DNA from: Climacteris rufus
Lineage: Eukaryota > Chordata > Aves > Passeriformes > Climacteridae
Length of the DNA stretch: 64,000 nt
Reading direction: 5' to 3'
Assembly (NCBI GenBank): GCA_013398175.1
Contig: VZRZ01003909.1
Coordinates: 302,197 to 366,196 of the forward strand
Shown here: positions 46,803-58,869 of the stretch, in pieces
Layout: the number at the start of each line of letters is the position of its first letter
How positions within the stretch are numbered: position 1 is the first letter of the stretch
Program-made: the position numbers and the translations under genes
The notes under the pieces: generated by a model
Database searches by the model: none
Seen by the model: only the letters and a program-made list of their open reading frames with translations
Told to the model about the DNA's origin: nothing

Positions 46803-48659
46803 CTACCCGGGGAAAGGGAGAAAAAAAAAAAGAATTAACAAAAAAAAAACGAAAAAAAAAGCGTTAAAATAAATTTTAGCAGCTATCGGTAATAATCAGT
46901 GAAAGGCGCCTTCGCCAGCGGCAGAGCCGGGATGAAAACATCAGTGTAAGGTTCCACCTGGAAATAAATGTCAGTGCAGTTTGAAAGCACAGCAAGCCAG
47001 TCCCTGGGTAGGTCAGTGGGAGTTTTGCTGACTTTAACATGGTTTGGATACTGCAGTGTCTGGATACATTCTAATTATTGTTATCTAGTTAAACTTGTAG
47101 CTCTGTGACACTCAAACTTGCACTGAGGTAAACCTTGTAGAAGCATTTCCTCATTGACAATAAAAATAGAAAATTCTTTCTTTACAGAAGGTAAACCAAG
47201 GCACAGACAGAAAGCTTCAGCTTCCTGATCAGTCCTGAAACCAGAGGCCACCTTTCTTTTCCAAGCAAATCTTAAACTTGCACTTCGAAGAAATGAGGTT
47301 GTTGCGTGTGAAACCCCATTTCACATCTGTTATGCAGTACAATTGGTAGTTATTACTCAATATACCAGGTATTTAAGCAATTCTCAAAGATTCCTTAAGA
47401 GTCAGTAATATGACAGAGTGCAAAATCCCTTGATTCCCAGTCTACCTAGTGCAACAACTCAACCATATTTCCTACATGTGCCTATGGGGTGTCTCCAAAA
47501 ACCATGGAGGTAGCATTAGGTTCTTTCTTTCATTCCAGGATAACGATAACAGGAATGATAATGATGAAGGAAACTTTGATCAGACATTGTGTTTTTAGAA
47601 CCAGCAGCAACTTCTGTGCTTCTGCTGAAGCAGAGGGAAGAATATTAGTCTGAATGTACATATAATATACATTTTTCGGATGAGAAGGCAAAGTGGGTGC
47701 CATGCTATTTGGAACACTTCAACATTTCTCTGTGGTTGAATGAAATTGTAATTTTCAAGTCATGACAGTGTTATGAAATGCTATTATCAAAATGATCAAA
47801 GAATACTTTTTTCCTTCTTCATTTTTAAGACTCTCTTCTTCCCTTCAGATCTCTTTCTATAAGGACTTCCTTTTATGAAGCCTTTCATAATTAATCCATC
47901 TGAATAAGAGACACCTTGCAGGAGGCTTCAGATTAGCAATGTTCACTGATTATGACAGGTTAGGCAAACGTGGAAATGAACAAGATTCAAATCCCACTGA
48001 AGTCAAAGAAAAACACACTGAGTGCACAGATACTGTGACAGAGCATCTCTTTACACACACACACAAAAGGTTTTTGTTTTCACCCCCAAGACGAAACAAA
48101 GACATTTTTCAAGCTAAAAATACAAAGCAATATTACATATATGGAGGAAAAATTTCAGGCTCAGTTCTGGCTTCCAGGTGTCTGGGAACTCTTTTTGGGA
48201 AGTTCAATCCTGGTGCTACTTAATACAAAGATTTAAATGCTGCAGTACCAATGAACAAAACAGCCTGGCCAGAAGAGAGGGAATGTAGCTGAAAAGTATT
48301 TCAATTTCCAAATTTTCATAGGTGTAATCTATGGTTTAAGAGACAACAGGTGGACAATTTTCTCTCTAACCACCTGTCCCCCCAGACTTTGCGTCTGGGT
48401 TATGGGAAGGTATGAGACGCACATTTTTAAGTACTTTAAAAGAAACACAAAATTTTTCCAATTGTATTTAGGCAAATAAACTTTGCATCATTTTCAGCAG
48501 CTCTCAACCAATGCTGCGAGAGGCCTCAAGTGAGGTCATGTTATTCTCATGTCAAATATCTGGGGCATACTCAACAGAGAAGACATAACCCTTAAACTCC
48601 TATTATTTTTGCTTGGGTTTGTATCCAATTAGCCTTTAACACCGAACCTGGTCCTTCTG

Positions 48660-48984
48660 GCTCTCCACAACTCCCTGACAGGAGGGTGCAGCCAGGAGGG
48701 GCCAGGCTCTGCTCCCAGGGAACTATCAATAGGACAAGAGGACACAAGCTGCATCACAGGAGCTTTGGGTTGGACATTAGTAAGAAATTCTTCACAGAAA
48801 GGGTGATTAGATACTGGAATGGGCTGCCCAGGGAGGTTTGGAGTCACCATCCTTGGAGGTGTTTAAGGAAAGACTGGATGTGGCATTTAGTGCCATGCTC
48901 TAGCACAAGGTGGTGTTGGTCATGGGTTGGACTTGGTGGTCTCAGAGGTCTTTTCCAACTTAACTGATTCTGGGATTCTGTGAT
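48660..48984 (+). mobile_element. CR1 LINE 3' fragment, plus orientation
   Basis: Nearly intact CR1 3' region: 'ggaactatcaataggacaag', 'ttggacattagtaagaaatt', 'cttcacagaaagggtgatta', 'gggctgcccagggaggtttg', 'aggtcttttccaacttaact', ending 'gattctgggattctgtgat'. It is the least diverged CR1 in the window and opposes ADAMTS5 transcription. Confidence 0.95.
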
Positions 48985-51900
48985 AGTGCAACTTGCCCTG
49001 AATCCACACAAGCAGCTGAACTGAAATTCTCACTCAAGTACAGAAAAGCTCATAAATCAGACAGAAAGCAGCTTACTGGAGGAGGGCTAGACTACTGTCA
49101 AGTTGACAGTGCCACTACAAAATGCATTAATTCAGGCTTTGTCTCTGCAGGGAGATTCTGTGTCACTCAGTCTTTTCTTGTATTTGGGTGTCATTATTAC
49201 ACAGATACTGACATCAGTGCTGCTCCCAATCTGGGCACAATGGTATCAGCACCCAGATGCCTCATGCCACTCATGATTTATGTCCATTTGCACATAAGCA
49301 GCAGCTATGTTGGGCTTTATACCAGCAGGCACATCCAGACCTCACAATGATTCACCAGATTTCATGACACAAGCATAGCTAAAAGAATATAATCTTTCTA
49401 AGCAGGCAATCTCAGAAACTCCCTTCGAGTGAATTCTGATGGAATGTGTGGAGCATGGAACATCAGGACAGGGATGTTACCATAATCCCACCTCAGCATT
49501 TCAAAGGCTGTGCACAGGAGTGTGTTACACTGTCTTCCCTACACATCAGGGCTGCATCAGAGATTGGTCCTAGGAAATCCCACAGCAGGAAAGAAATGAT
49601 TCTGAAAACTGCTTAAGAGTAAAATTACCTAGCTCTTCCAATTCCCCATGGACAACTGGAAAAGAGGTGTCCTGAGCTGGTGTGGGACCAGCCATCCCAT
49701 AAAGGAGAAGAGTGACCACCCTGGGGTCAGGAAGAGGTGGGCAGCGGTACAGTAAAGCCCTGTTCTCAGCAGCCCTGTGGCCACCTCCTTGTGGCCCTCA
49801 GCAGCCCCTCCAAATCCCAGCTGGGAAGTGGCAGAGGGGGCTTGTAAAGGATTCTGGAAACAAGGACAGGAAATATTTTCTGGCATCAGCTCCTTTGGAT
49901 GAAGCTGTTATGGGGATGTCTGTGGGCTGCCCATCTGCTGCCAGAGCAGGGCATGCCATGGCTGTGCTTTGAACTGAGCATGGATGGAGCATCCTGATTT
50001 TCACTGCCAACTCCAACCCTCAGGACCTGCCTGAGGATGCTCTTTAGCAGTTAAGGCTGACACTGTCAATAACCATTTAGGCAGATTACTGAAGGCTCAG
50101 CTTGACTATGTTGTCATTGTCCCTTTTATTCTTTACTTCTCTTGCCTCTGCATGATTTGAACTTGAATATATTTCTATTCATAGCAGTGTATACTATAAA
50201 CATAACTGCAGCCTATTCAGAGACACCTCTAAGACAAGCATTCTGGAAAGTTTGTTAACTCACCAATACCAGCTTTCCACCGGCATGACTTCAAGTGATG
50301 CTTCTGAAAACCATGGCTGCTTACACTTACACTGACTTAAATCTTGACGGCAAACACTAGTCATGGATTATTTGTTACCAGCATCAATAGTTTTGTTTTG
50401 TTTTCCTGGACAGTCTTGGAAAGCAGTCTACTACTTCCATGAAGGAAAGTTTCTGGGAGTACAGTAAAAAGTTTTATTTCCCTTGAAAATATTGTAATTT
50501 TTTGTCAATAATGGGCTCCGATGTAATGATGGAATCTAAAAAAAATGTGTGTGGGTCACCTCAACTCCTCATACTCCAGCTAAAGCACTAGGAAGGAAGG
50601 GATTTGTGATACCTAAAATCAGCTTCCCATGATTATTTCACTCTGTTGTTTGGCTTCTATTAGAAAGTTAATCAGTTACTCAGTTCTGTACACTAAACTG
50701 CCTTGAGACAGTGGCAGAATCCTTAAAGAGTAAGTGTTCCTTGATATTTCTAAAAGAGGAATGCAGCCTGGCCCTTGATCTGCTTTACAGGAGTTTCAAA
50801 ACAGAAGAATGACAAGGAAATGCATTTGCTACACAGGAGGCAATAGATGTTAAGTTTTGGCAAAGGAATGACTTAGTCAGGTTAAGCTGTACATTATAAG
50901 TCTAGTAGTTAATTAGACAGCTTATTAGAGGCCAAGTTTTCTTGGCATTCTAAATCCATCAGGAACAGCTGGCTGGCTGCCATGTATACATGGCATTGTT
51001 GTGATAACTGTCACTGTGTGCTGGCTGGAGCGCGCAATTTATTATACCTGAAATTTGTTTGGTAGGCTTAAAACCAAGACTAAATTGTTTAGTGAAACCT
51101 AGTTGTAGGTCAGGGCCCACTGACAAGATCCAAAACAGGATGTAAGCCCCAACATGGATAGTTTGATGTAATGTAAGGGCAGAACAGGTCCTCTGGTCTT
51201 TTGAGTTATCTACCCCTCCCAGGGCTTGCAGTTTGCGACCTTGTGGGCCCCAAAGCGCCACAGTTTCACAATCCTGAGCACTTGGGCACTTTGTTTATTG
51301 GGGTTGAGACGTTCCATGTTTCTCTGTCTTTGTCCCTGAGGGAAGCTGAGCCTACAGACCTTCTCAGGTCAGATGTATGAGAAACCCACAGGATTAGGCT
51401 TTCTACCAAGCAAAGCTGCACATCCTCTTCTTCTAAAGCACAGCTGAAACTTTTACATCTCTGTGTATTTGTTCACTTGTTCCTCTGGTTCCTTTACACT
51501 GGCTCATCAGCTAAAGCCTTTTCCCAGTAAGAACAAGATCCTGCTACAAATTCCTTTCAGGGATGAGGCCAATTAGAAGTATGTTTTTTAGGAGAGCACC
51601 ACATAGTCTACACTGGACTAGAGCCATGCACACAGGGAGTGCCAAAGGTTTCCCTAGCCCAGGCTGCAGTCAAAGTGCAATCAGTGCTGACAATGCTTGG
51701 TGAAAGGACCCCATTTTTGGTCCCCATTCCTCAGCCTTCTTCTTTCACACTGAACAGCCTGTGGTAAATCACAGAAACCTTCTCTCCCTGCTTGAGGAAC
51801 CCAGACCACCTTGCTCCAAGCGCTGCGCTCCAGCCAGCGGCTTCAGGTCACGATTCCTCTCCTTCTCACCATATGAATTACTCATAAATAGTGACAGAGC

Positions 51901-54361
51901 TTTGGTCAGAGGGGTGGAAAGTTTCCTTAACACCTGGAACAGCTTACTACCTCCTGGTTAAGGAGCTCTCCTGGGAGGTGGGCGATACAGACCTAAAATC
52001 CCTGAAGCAAAGGAAGGAATTAAGGCCGACTTTCCGACTTCCTGCAGCCGCGTTCCCACCGCAGCCCTGGGAGGGGAGGGTGAGCTGAGGTGGTATTAGG
52101 AACACACACATCCACCCTCCCAGGAGCCCCTCTGCAAAGTGGGTGAACTTTTATTTGATGCCACAGCAATGTGGAATGGCAGACGTGGAAAAAGGTAACG
52201 TTCACATGGACAGAAAGGACTGCGGGTGAGGAAGGACTCCCTCACACTCACTGGGCTACTGCTCTGGTCTTCTGCCCTGGCCACATTTTGAGGGGGTGGC
52301 CACAAAGCCTGGTCACACATTCTGAGGAAAACCACCATGGTGATACCTGCCATATCCACCAAAACAGAATCACATCTATTTCTCCAGGAGTTTAAAAACT
52401 GAGGTCTGACTTTTGGGTTCATGTGATAAATGCAGATCTGAGGCTTGGGCATTTGAAAGAAAACACAGCAGAGTGATGCAAACCACAGGTTCTTTCAAAA
52501 TACTGACAAAATGCACATAAAGCATTTGGAATCTGCATGGAGAGGAGAAGTTTCAGTTATGAAACTGGGGACCAAGTAAAAATGTGTAATTTAACCTTCC
52601 TAATCCACAGCTCCTTTGTGGGGAAACTCCACACCATCCCTCTACATCAGTGAGAATCCCACTAATTCTCCTCTGCAACTCATGTCTCACTTTGTTTTCC
52701 CTAGGGACATTATTTAAATGTATTAGATGTGCAACAAAATTGGTGAAAGCACTATAAAACTGGGACATATGACACTAGAATTTCTTCAGAGTAATAATAA
52801 TGAACAGTGAAATCTATTCTATTGACCATTGGTACAGTGACTTGTTTTACTACTGTAGGCTAATAATTGTTGGAAGATGATAACAGAGAAAAGAAAAAAA
52901 AATGGAGGAAGAACTAGAGCCAAAGAAAGCATGTGCTCCATGCAATGAAATTATCATCTACAGAGCTCAGATAATACAAAGCTTGCTGTTAAATTTCAAC
53001 AGCCCTGCCAGATGGACAGTTAAACTAAATCAAACACACAAGACTCATATAATTACTGTGTAGAAAAAGGCAGGACAGTGGCCTTTGGCTCTAGCATGAA
53101 CTCTTTGCTTGAGCCAGGCATGATGGTACTATCACAGATGATGCTAACAAGCACTTAGGAAAGCATTTTTTTCTTGCTCCTGATGTCTCTATCTACTGTG
53201 AGAAGTATCTATTTTAATCTTCAGATGATTCAGAACTGGGGGGAGAGGAAGAGAGCTGGATTTTATCCAAATACATTCAATAGTTCGCTTGAAATCTAAC
53301 TAAGGGCCACTAATGAAATAGATTGGATGAATTCTAGAGGATAATTGCAGAGCAGGCTGAACCTCAGAAAAAGAACAGTGTGAGTTCAACTGCAGTTTAC
53401 AAGTCATGTCTATTATGTTTTTCTAGTATGAGAAATAATCTGCCAAGTGTTTTGCTGCATCCATAAAAATGTGAAGATAACCTGCTTCCAGATTCTGAGA
53501 ACTCCTCACAATAAAGAAGGCTGAAACAGACTTTATTCTAAATTTGCTGTTGATTTCACTGCCATGGAGAACAAATGATCTAACCTCCAGGGAAAGAGGG
53601 CTTTACCAGATCCTCCTCCTCAGCACAGTCACTTCCCTAACAGGTAAAGGACTCACCTGGCCACCAGAATTTAATCCTTGCACCACCATTTTCCATGGAG
53701 GATGCTCTGTGGATGATGTGGACCAAAGATCTACAGCTGTTGTCAAGGACTCAACCCCAAAGGAGTGCAACAGCAGGGGACCCATGTACTCTCCAAGGCT
53801 GGTATGGCCAAGCTGCCTTAATGAGAGAAATTTAGAAGTATCAGAAAATTCTCTCCTTTTGTTACTGTCAAGGCAGACCTCTGTCATGCTTGATTCTGCT
53901 CATCATGGGTCAAAATGAAAGATGGGGACCACCGGGAAAATATACTTCTCCTTATCAGATTCAAATAATCACTGTGGAACCCAACTAAATTTCTGCAATA
54001 TTTAGTGACAGACAATTTCTGTGTCCACTGAAGGTTTTCATAATCTCCTGTACAGGTGATAACATGGGCAGGCATTTTACTCTAGTGCTCCTTGCATTTA
54101 CAGAACAGGACCCACTGCAGCTAAATGGATGATACATGGCCCTTGCCATCACTGATAAGCAATACAAAGCCTTAAAATAACTTTAGCATGTGTCCTGAAT
54201 CCATGTTCATATTTTATTTACTATGGTCTGCAGCATAATTGCTTTAAAGCCTTATCAAATTAAATACAGATTTATGACTGAAAGTTAGTGGCTGTTTTAA
54301 CTCAAAATCAGTAAAATTCCTTCTAATTTTTTTTTTGCATGGGAAGTACTTCCTAATATGA

Positions 54362-54380
54362 ATGATGATGATGATGATGA
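54362..54380. repeat. (ATG)n microsatellite
   Basis: About six ATG/TGA-type triplets in a row, in intron 1. Confidence 0.9.
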
Positions 54381-57029
54381 CCCTCATTTGAACTGCCAGC
54401 ACTAATTTAATAATAAGGGAGAGCTGCCAATGCACTCTCAGTCTATCATTGGTTACTGATTTATCTTTAAAGCAGTAAAGACAACCGAAGAGGAAGAAGC
54501 AACAGTGCTGAATTCTATCAGGAGTTTTCCTTTGTAAGGAACTCAAATAAAGCCCTCTTTTGGTGTAGAAAACAACATCCAAGCAAATGTCACTCTGGAA
54601 CAAAGTTTATTATTATATTAGAGTCTTGCATGGCTACAGACATGCATAATGCAGATTCTATCTACACAAAGCCAGCTACATACAGCTGAGGCCATGCATT
54701 CGGCTGACAAACCATCTGCAAATATTATTCTGTTGATGGAGAGACACGAAGCTCAAGGTGTCCTCAGTTAGTAAACAACGATGGAAAATGTACCTCACAC
54801 GTTTGCCCAGTGCCTGAAACCCAAGGCATTCAGAAAAAGACATCTGGATGTTCAAAAATCAGCGTGACGATATTCAGAGCCCATCAAAACACGCAGCCAC
54901 GGCTCGGCGTCTTGTAGCTAAGCAACCAATTTCATACATCCAAAACAGAGTTGTAAAAGTGGTGTGCTCCTGCCAACTGCTGCCACTCTCATTGAAAAGC
55001 TAAACTGGAAAAAATCTCTCTTTAGTTCAAAGTGGGGCTGTTTTCTCCAGGAAACATCTCCACTGCTTTTTCATCCTTTAACCCTTTTCGTGTTTACATT
55101 CCAAGGGGAGTAAATAGATTCATGTTGACATTTCAAGGGTAAGCATATAAAAATCGTGTGGGCTCACACACACTCCCTGCAAAGAACATCATGAACACAT
55201 GTAGCAAGAGACTCCAGTCTTGTTCTTCTTCAGTCAAACACTGCCAAACAATGTGTGTGTGCACACAGCGAAGCATTAAAGCAGATTAACTTGTCCTGAA
55301 CTGCATCGAGGAGCTAATCCCTGAGTTAAAGCTGTTAAAATGTAAACCAAGAAAACACAAGCCTGTGCTTTTTTCTCACAAAGCATCCCTGAGCAGCAGT
55401 GCAAGCAGTGTTTGCATCTTAAGAGTGGAAGGAGACCACAGGAACTGTGGTGTGCCGTTTACTTTAGGTACTACTTACATCCCGAAGAAATACCTCTATA
55501 CATTGCTCATGAGTCTTTGAAAGTGGATTACTGATTCTGGCAGGAGGGTGTCCCTGCAAAGAATTACAGGTAAGCATCTGCAAGGCAAGTGCACTTTAAA
55601 TTCACACCCTATCTCAATCCAAATTAACTTAATAATTGATGTGAAGGTTCACAGTTGCCACCCTAAGAGTTTCTGAACTGCCATACAGCCCAGGGAAATA
55701 AACGGGAATACTAGCAGAGAGAAACACTCTACAGTGAGAAGTGATAGATTCTGGCCCAGGCCTAAGAAGCCATTAGAAAAGATGTTTATAGCAAAAAGCG
55801 AGAGCATTCTGACCCAATCTGCGTAGTCTGCTTTCATTCAGCTTATAGTGACAAAAAAATAAAAGCTTGCAAATTGGACTGATGGGCTTTAAACTGCTGA
55901 AAAAGGCTCCTGTTGTACAAGTGATGCCTGACTGACACAGAACCTAACGTTTCAACTATTTGCAGCTATAAAAGCAAGCCAGGCGCTTTTTTTCCCCCCT
56001 TCTGGAGCAACTCCTTCCACAAACCATCCAAAGCATCCTTTTTGGCAGGCTCCTATGATGTAGCAAAGCCGGAGAACTCAAATGAACGGAAAGTCATGCA
56101 GTTATTTTTTTCGTACTTGGGGAAGGGAAAAAAAAAAAGAAAACACCAAACCCAAACCGCTGAAGGGATATTCTTACAGAAGAACTTCATTGCATAAACT
56201 CGGCCACATGTCTACCAGAGCAATGTCCCTTAACGACCTCTGGCAATGCAATTAATCAACAACCAAGCGTGGAGCAACAAGGCACAGCTCTGCATGGGCA
56301 ACACCAGCCAGATCCAGCCTGCAGCCGATCAGGGCACCCACTTTTCACTTGGGGGACAAGGCAGGGGCCGCACCTCCTGCCACCAGCCCAACTCCCTGGG
56401 CTGGTGCAGCTCTGTTTACCTGCGGTCTGCATTTACGTCCTGCACTAGAACCACAAGTGCTGCCAGTGCGGTGGAGCTATTCCTGCTGGAAACAGCGTCC
56501 CAATGTGCCCCACAAGGAAGCTGTCTGTGCTTTTAAGGTGCTCTCCACCATTTTCACCAGCAGGTTTGTTTGGGGGCCAATTTAGACTAGCAAGTGCTAT
56601 CAGCCCTTCCTGCCTGGACCACCTCTGCAGAGAGAGAGCAGCTGTGTGTTAAGCCAGGACACAGCCATGCCTCAAGCAGAGCTACGATAGGATTGAGCCC
56701 CACAATCGAAGTTCCCATCTCTGCACCCGGCAGGACTCCCAACACCGCACTGGCAGCGGTGTGTCCCCGCAGAGGGGGTGACAGCACAGGGCAGGGGACG
56801 CGCACACAAATGCACCCACCACTCGTTGCCTTCTCAGAGCCTCTGCCATCCCCGGCAGCCGCACGTGGGTGCCGGTCCCGGAGACGCAGCAGTGCCCGAT
56901 GGAAGAGGCGGATCCGTGAGTGAACGGGCAACCCCCGGGCAAGCCAAGCAATGGCCAGCCCGGAGTGGCCAGCCCGGCCACGCCACGCTCGAGGGACAGC
57001 AGGTGGCTGTGGGTCAGCGCCATGCCTAC

Positions 57030-57373
57030 CTCGCGGGTGAAGAGGATGGCGGCATCGTAGTGCTCCTCGTGGTCGTCGTCGAGGCGGTTGTGCTGGTGCT
57101 GCCACTTGCAGAAGTTCTTGAGCGTGGTGGCGGCGTTCCTGTTGACCTCCAGCCCCTTCTCCTTGTCGCCCAGCGCCACCACCTTCACCACGGCCAGCCG
57201 CACGTGGTTCTCCAGGCTGGCGTGCGCGTACAGCCGGGAAGCGATGGAGGCCAAGGTCAGCAGGTAGTGCTGCAGCCCCTTCCCGTACTTGCGCACCATG
57301 GAGGCGTCGGCCACCAGCAGCAGCTCCACCTGCCGGGCCCGGGACACGGAGCGGCGCCGCCGCCGCCGCCGCC
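57030..57373 (-). CDS. ADAMTS5: ADAMTS5 exon 1, 3' part: furin site and start of the metalloprotease domain
   Basis: This is the visible part of the first coding exon. The rest, including start codon, signal peptide and most of the prodomain, is inside the N gap. It opens with seven Arg codons (five CGG then CGC CGC) followed by SVSRARQVELLLVADASMV, the proprotein convertase cleavage site and mature N terminus. Then come KYGKGLQHYLLTLASIASRL, NHVRLAVVKVVALGDKEKG, LKNFCKWQHQHNRLDDDHEE and HYDAAILFTRE, and the donor GAG|GTAGGC in phase 0. This forms the N-terminal half of the reprolysin-type catalytic domain. Furin-type cleavage after the Arg run activates the enzyme in the family. From the human protein I expect about 260 missing residues, close to the 821-base gap. 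Confidence 0.96.
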
Positions 57374-58194
57374 NNNNNNNNNNNNNNNNNNNNNNNNNNN
57401 NNNNNNNNNNNNNNNNNNNNNNNNNNNNNNNNNNNNNNNNNNNNNNNNNNNNNNNNNNNNNNNNNNNNNNNNNNNNNNNNNNNNNNNNNNNNNNNNNNNN
57501 NNNNNNNNNNNNNNNNNNNNNNNNNNNNNNNNNNNNNNNNNNNNNNNNNNNNNNNNNNNNNNNNNNNNNNNNNNNNNNNNNNNNNNNNNNNNNNNNNNNN
57601 NNNNNNNNNNNNNNNNNNNNNNNNNNNNNNNNNNNNNNNNNNNNNNNNNNNNNNNNNNNNNNNNNNNNNNNNNNNNNNNNNNNNNNNNNNNNNNNNNNNN
57701 NNNNNNNNNNNNNNNNNNNNNNNNNNNNNNNNNNNNNNNNNNNNNNNNNNNNNNNNNNNNNNNNNNNNNNNNNNNNNNNNNNNNNNNNNNNNNNNNNNNN
57801 NNNNNNNNNNNNNNNNNNNNNNNNNNNNNNNNNNNNNNNNNNNNNNNNNNNNNNNNNNNNNNNNNNNNNNNNNNNNNNNNNNNNNNNNNNNNNNNNNNNN
57901 NNNNNNNNNNNNNNNNNNNNNNNNNNNNNNNNNNNNNNNNNNNNNNNNNNNNNNNNNNNNNNNNNNNNNNNNNNNNNNNNNNNNNNNNNNNNNNNNNNNN
58001 NNNNNNNNNNNNNNNNNNNNNNNNNNNNNNNNNNNNNNNNNNNNNNNNNNNNNNNNNNNNNNNNNNNNNNNNNNNNNNNNNNNNNNNNNNNNNNNNNNNN
58101 NNNNNNNNNNNNNNNNNNNNNNNNNNNNNNNNNNNNNNNNNNNNNNNNNNNNNNNNNNNNNNNNNNNNNNNNNNNNNNNNNNNNNNNNNNNNNN
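57374..58194. other. Assembly gap (821 N) over ADAMTS5 exon 1
   Basis: An unbroken run of N. Its low edge interrupts a (CGG)n coding run and its high edge borders an A/T homopolymer. Both are classic causes of short-read failure. The gap should contain the ADAMTS5 start codon, signal peptide and prodomain. Open frames reported through it are artefacts. Confidence 0.95.
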
Positions 58195-58660
58195 AAAAAA
58201 AAGAAAAAAAAAATTCCCAAATCGCTGCTGCCCGGGAGGCAAAGTGAGGAGAGGAAAAGGAGGAGAGAAGGCTCGGAGCCGGCAAGTAGAGAAGTTTGAG
58301 CACTTCCCGCTCCTGTTCCACTTCTCTGCTGTAGTCACCGGATCATCACCAGCAGCGCAGGGGCAGGTCTGCTGCGACTCGGCACTTCCCCGGGCTCCGG
58401 TGGGCTCCCTTTCCTTCTTTTGCCCTCTTTTGTTTTGAAGAGAACGAGGAGAAGGGGAGAGAAGAAATTCAGGCACCCAAAACCGCCTCCATCGTCTCCG
58501 GTGAGATGGTTAAAAAGAAAAAAAAAAGAGACGAAAGCCCAAGAAGCGGAAAACGTCCTGATTTTCTGTAAAAGTCCCCTCCCTGTATCTTTCCTGTTGT
58601 TGTTGTTGTTATCCCCAGTCTGCCGATGTGAACAAGAGGAGAAGGGAGAGAAATGTGAAG
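58195..58660 (-). other. ADAMTS5: Probable ADAMTS5 5'UTR
   Basis: This lies between the gap and a TATA-like box on the minus strand. It contains a T-rich tract at the gap edge and a (TTG)n-type run at 58595-58610. No coding homology. The upstream limit is inferred from the TATA position. Confidence 0.45.
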
Positions 58661-58683
58661 ATGAGAGGAGGTGGAACAATGAA

Positions 58684-58689
58684 TTTATA
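58684..58689 (-). promoter_or_regulatory. ADAMTS5: Candidate TATA box for ADAMTS5
   Basis: The minus strand reads CCGCTATAAATTC, a good TATA consensus, upstream of exon 1 and on the correct strand. A start site would be expected about 25-30 bases further on, near 58655-58660. A single motif match is weak evidence. Confidence 0.4.
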
Positions 58690-58853
58690 GCGGAATGCCA
58701 TCCTGCAATGGCAATTTCAACAATTCGTCACTGCAGGCTGCCTCTTAAAGGGAGAGCTTCAAAACCACCACTCCCACACTTCCCTCTCATTTAATCAGAC
58801 AGAAGAGAAACTTGAGGGGAGGCGGAAAGGGGGANACCGGCAGGAGAAAAATG

Positions 58854-58869
58854 TGTGTGTGTGTGTGTG
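58854..58869. repeat. (TG)n microsatellite
   Basis: Eight TG units at the edge of the CpG island, about 165 bases upstream of the TATA-like box. One undetermined base lies close by at 58835. Confidence 0.9.

Larger units (their letters stand above)
46803..57029 (-). other. ADAMTS5: ADAMTS5 intron 1
   Basis: A 10.2-kb intron, phase 0, with donor CGCGAG|GTAGGC and acceptor GGGTAG|GATTTA. It contains a CR1 at 48660-48984, a short (ATG)n run at 54362-54380, a CpG-containing patch at about 51030-52080 and a possible RFX-type site near 54910. No other gene is recognised. Confidence 0.93.

Noticed and set aside
50985..51420. Possible solitary LTR in intron 1
   Set aside because: There is a local rise in CpG and a sharp change in composition, but I could not find matching terminal TG/CA ends, a target-site duplication or a known avian LTR start.
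56587..58476. Very long open frames through the N run, on both strands
   Set aside because: They are open only because N is untranslatable. The real coding part is 57030-57373 on the minus strand.
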